A stretch of DNA of 64,000 bases, from assembly GCA_963759955.1 (NCBI GenBank), contig CAVXCA010000047.1, positions 1-64,000 on the forward strand. Reading direction: 5' to 3'. The position numbers and the translations under genes were made by a program. This document shows positions 62,360-64,000 of this stretch, one piece after another. Each line of letters opens with the position of its first letter. Position 1 is the stretch's first letter. The notes beneath the pieces were generated by a model. It was given only the letters and a program-made list of their open reading frames with translations. It made no database searches and had not been told where the DNA came from. This DNA comes from Roseiarcus sp963759955. Lineage in GTDB: Bacteria > Pseudomonadota > Alphaproteobacteria > Rhizobiales > Beijerinckiaceae.

Positions 62360-62827
62360 ATGGCCGAATCGATTGCAATGCGCGACACTGTGACGGCGCA
62401 AATGAAAGAGGCGATGAAGTCGGGCGACAAGGTCCGGGTCGGCGCGCTTCGCCTCATGATGGCTGCGCTCAAGGAGCGCGAGATCGAAGCGCGCGGCGCC
62501 GGCAAGATCGTCAGCCGCGCCGACGAGTTGGCGCTGCTGACCAAGATGGTCAAATCGCGCCAGGAATCGCTCGCCATCTACCAGCAGGCCGGCCGGGCCG
62601 ATCTCGCCGCGCAGGAAAGCGCGGAAATCGCCGTCATCGGCGAATTCCTGCCCAAGCAGATGGACGAGGCGGAAGTGACCGCCGCGGCCAAGGCGGCCGT
62701 CGCCGCCGCCGGCGCCGCCAGCCTCAAGGACATGGGCAAGGTCGTCGCCGCGCTCAAGGAGCGCTATCCCGGCCAGATGGACTTCGCCAAGGCGAGCGCG
62801 ATCGTGAAGGCGCTGCTGACGAGCTGA
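62360..62827 (+). CDS. YqeY/GatB-tail domain protein
   Basis: A 155-residue helical protein. KVRVGALRLMMAALKEREIE (about residues 25-44), the VKSRQESLAIYQQAGRADLA helix and IGEFLPKQMDEAEV are standard for YqeY, which resembles the tail of GatB and may bind tRNA or act in amidation of Glu-tRNA. The precise function is not established. AGAGG lies five bases before the ATG at 62360. Divergent from carA. In other alphaproteobacteria dnaG follows, which is not the case here. Confidence 0.9.
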   Translation: MAESIAMRDTVTAQMKEAMKSGDKVRVGALRLMMAALKEREIEARGAGKIVSRADELALLTKMVKSRQESLAIYQQAGRADLAAQESAEIAVIGEFLPKQMDEAEVTAAAKAAVAAAGAASLKDMGKVVAALKERYPGQMDFAKASAIVKALLTS

Positions 62828-62924
62828 TCGCGCCCGCGGGCGCGCCGCTCGCTTGCGCCCGGCCGCGCGCCGCGCCACATAGATCGTCGCCCGCCGCCTT
62901 CTTGCGTTTCTTCGGAGTTCCGCG

Positions 62925-63185
62925 ATGCCTCAGACCCGCAGCCGCCTATTCGACGATTTCTCGCGCTTGATGACCGACGCGGCCGGGCTCGCCGAGGGAG
63001 CGCGGCGCGAAGTCGAAACGCTCGCCAAGAGCCAACTCGAGCGCCTGATGGCGGGGATGGATTACGTTTCGCGCGAGGAATTCGACGCCGTGCGCGAAAT
63101 GGCCGCAGTCGCCCGCGCCCAGAACGAGAAGCTCGAAGCGCGCGTCGCCGCGCTCGAAGCCAAGCTGGCCCAATCCAATCCGTGA
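62925..63185 (+). CDS. UbiK-family ubiquinone accessory factor
   Basis: An 86-residue helical protein. RSRLFDDFSRLMTDAAGLAE at the start and the VSREEFDAVREMAAVARAQN to ARVAALEAKLAQ coiled coil match the BMFP/UbiK family. In E. coli UbiK binds UbiJ and supports ubiquinone synthesis under oxygen. Fits the family in length and layout. It is followed by the YbjN-like gene, a common alphaproteobacterial pair. Confidence 0.85.
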   Translation: MPQTRSRLFDDFSRLMTDAAGLAEGARREVETLAKSQLERLMAGMDYVSREEFDAVREMAAVARAQNEKLEARVAALEAKLAQSNP

Positions 63186-63459
63186 AGCCGATTTCGGAGT
63201 CGTCGCAGGAACTTGGCGCGCGATGAGCCGGCTTGCCGAAATCGCCGCCAGCGGCTTGATTCGCCTGATGGATTCTGTGGACGAAGGGTAAAGCGCGGTT
63301 TACGGCGCGCCACGAATCATCGAGTCTCGCTGCGTCTGAGCGGCGCGCCGGCACGTAAGGCCGGCGCAAGCGATTCGCGGCGTTAATTCGACGCCGACCG
63401 CCGAACATGTGCGTTGTGTCTCGCCCAGTCCCGCCCACCGCATTTTCGAAAGCTCTGCG
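63186..63459. other. UbiK-YbjN spacer
   Basis: No supported frame; it should hold the promoter of the YbjN-like gene. No clear hairpin or promoter was picked out. Confidence 0.35.
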
Positions 63460-63963
63460 ATGATCGCCAACCAAAACCAGCCCCTCGAGCGGCCCGAACA
63501 CCCCGTGGACGTCGTCGAGCGGCTCGCCTCGCTCAACGAATGGGCGTTCGACCGCGCCGACGAAGACGAAATCTCGATCCTCGTCGCCGGCGTGTGGGCG
63601 CAATACGAGGTCGCCTTCACCTGGCTGCCGGAGATCGAATCCCTGCATGTCAGTTGTTCGTTCGATCTGAAGATCCCCGCGCGCCGGCGCGCCGAAATCA
63701 CCGCCCTCGTTCAGTTGATCAACGAGCAATTGTGGCTCGGCCACTTCGATCTGTGGAGCCGCGACGACATCGTGATGTTCCGCCACGCCCATTGCCTGTC
63801 GGGCGGCGCTCAGCCGAGCGACTCGCAATGCCGCACCATCGTCAACGCCGCGCTCGCCGCCTGCGAAAACTACTACCAGGCGTTCCAGTTCGTCCTCTGG
63901 GCCGGCCGCAGCGCTCGCGACGCGATGGATCTGGCGATGTTCGAGACGCAAGGCAACGCGTGA
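63460..63963 (+). CDS. YbjN domain-containing protein
   Basis: A 167-residue acidic protein. HPVDVVERLASLNEWAFDRA (about residues 14-33), VAFTWLPEIESLHVSCSFDL and INEQLWLGHFDLWSRDDIVM are typical of the alphaproteobacterial YbjN family, which has a type III secretion chaperone-like fold. The role is unknown; it is thought to be a cytoplasmic regulator or chaperone. ATG at 63460 chosen over a longer GTG frame without likeness. Ends 37 bases before the window edge; nothing else is seen in that tail. Confidence 0.88.
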   Translation: MIANQNQPLERPEHPVDVVERLASLNEWAFDRADEDEISILVAGVWAQYEVAFTWLPEIESLHVSCSFDLKIPARRRAEITALVQLINEQLWLGHFDLWSRDDIVMFRHAHCLSGGAQPSDSQCRTIVNAALAACENYYQAFQFVLWAGRSARDAMDLAMFETQGNA

Positions 63964-64000
63964 GGCGGGCGCGTCGCGTCAACTGACGTTCGCGTCGTCC

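Overview
The window looks like chromosome of a GC-rich alphaproteobacterium, most likely Hyphomicrobiales. The evidence is strong G/C third-position bias, an fabD-fabG-acpP-fabF-mltG block, an RlmB-type methyltransferase next to tRNA-Tyr, a carA/YqeY divergent pair, the UbiK-YbjN order, and a hopanoid gene (hpnE). An N-type (alternative) ATPase beta subunit at the left edge, a HiPIP and hopanoid synthesis would suit a Beijerinckiaceae/Methylocystaceae-like or purple non-sulfur relative, but that placement is inference.

Layout. 0-15 kb: alternative ATPase atpD (partial), an Rrf2 Fe-S regulator, a YpfJ-type metallopeptidase with a late frameshift, a small Rmf/CrpP-like protein, hpnE, the pyrimidine-reducing preT-preA pair, a DUF2314 protein, RNase D, a sulfite-oxidase-fold molybdoenzyme with its cytochrome b, a CobW-type GTPase, a FATP-type acyl-CoA synthetase overlapping a GNAT protein, and an L,D-transpeptidase lipoprotein. 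15-32 kb: Ohr, a giant fused 2-oxoacid:ferredoxin oxidoreductase, a heme-sensor diguanylate cyclase, an acyl-CoA thioesterase, prmC, secA, cfa, a radical SAM protein, an SDR and a GGDEF-EAL protein. 32-43 kb: HNH and zincin-like proteins, a decayed IS end, a DsrC-family protein, a cyclic-nucleotide-domain protein with a response regulator, a DUF1800/DUF1501 secreted pair, a c-type cytochrome, glnB-glnA, a cysteine-cluster protein and a GT87 membrane protein. 43-50 kb: fatty-acid synthesis and cell-wall block. 50-64 kb: tRNA-Tyr, HiPIP, an araD / two-domain Rid / two 2OG-Fe(II) oxygenase run, a frameshifted GGDEF gene, an intact IS256-family insertion with target duplication, a stand-alone winged-helix protein, argE, an atypical orphan membrane gene bracketed by a 15-bp inverted repeat, carA, YqeY, UbiK and YbjN proteins.

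Most of the window is housekeeping. The stretches that look accessory are 33.6-34.5 kb (IS relic plus DsrC-like protein), 51.2-53.7 kb (Rid-like protein with paired oxygenases, the best candidate for an undescribed pathway), 55.1-58.7 kb (broken GGDEF gene, IS256 element, tandem repeats, lone winged-helix regulator) and 60.05-61.06 kb (inverted-repeat-flanked orphan). Two apparent single-base frameshifts (near 1997 and 55393) may be real mutations or assembly errors. No rRNA, CRISPR array, prophage or origin was seen.
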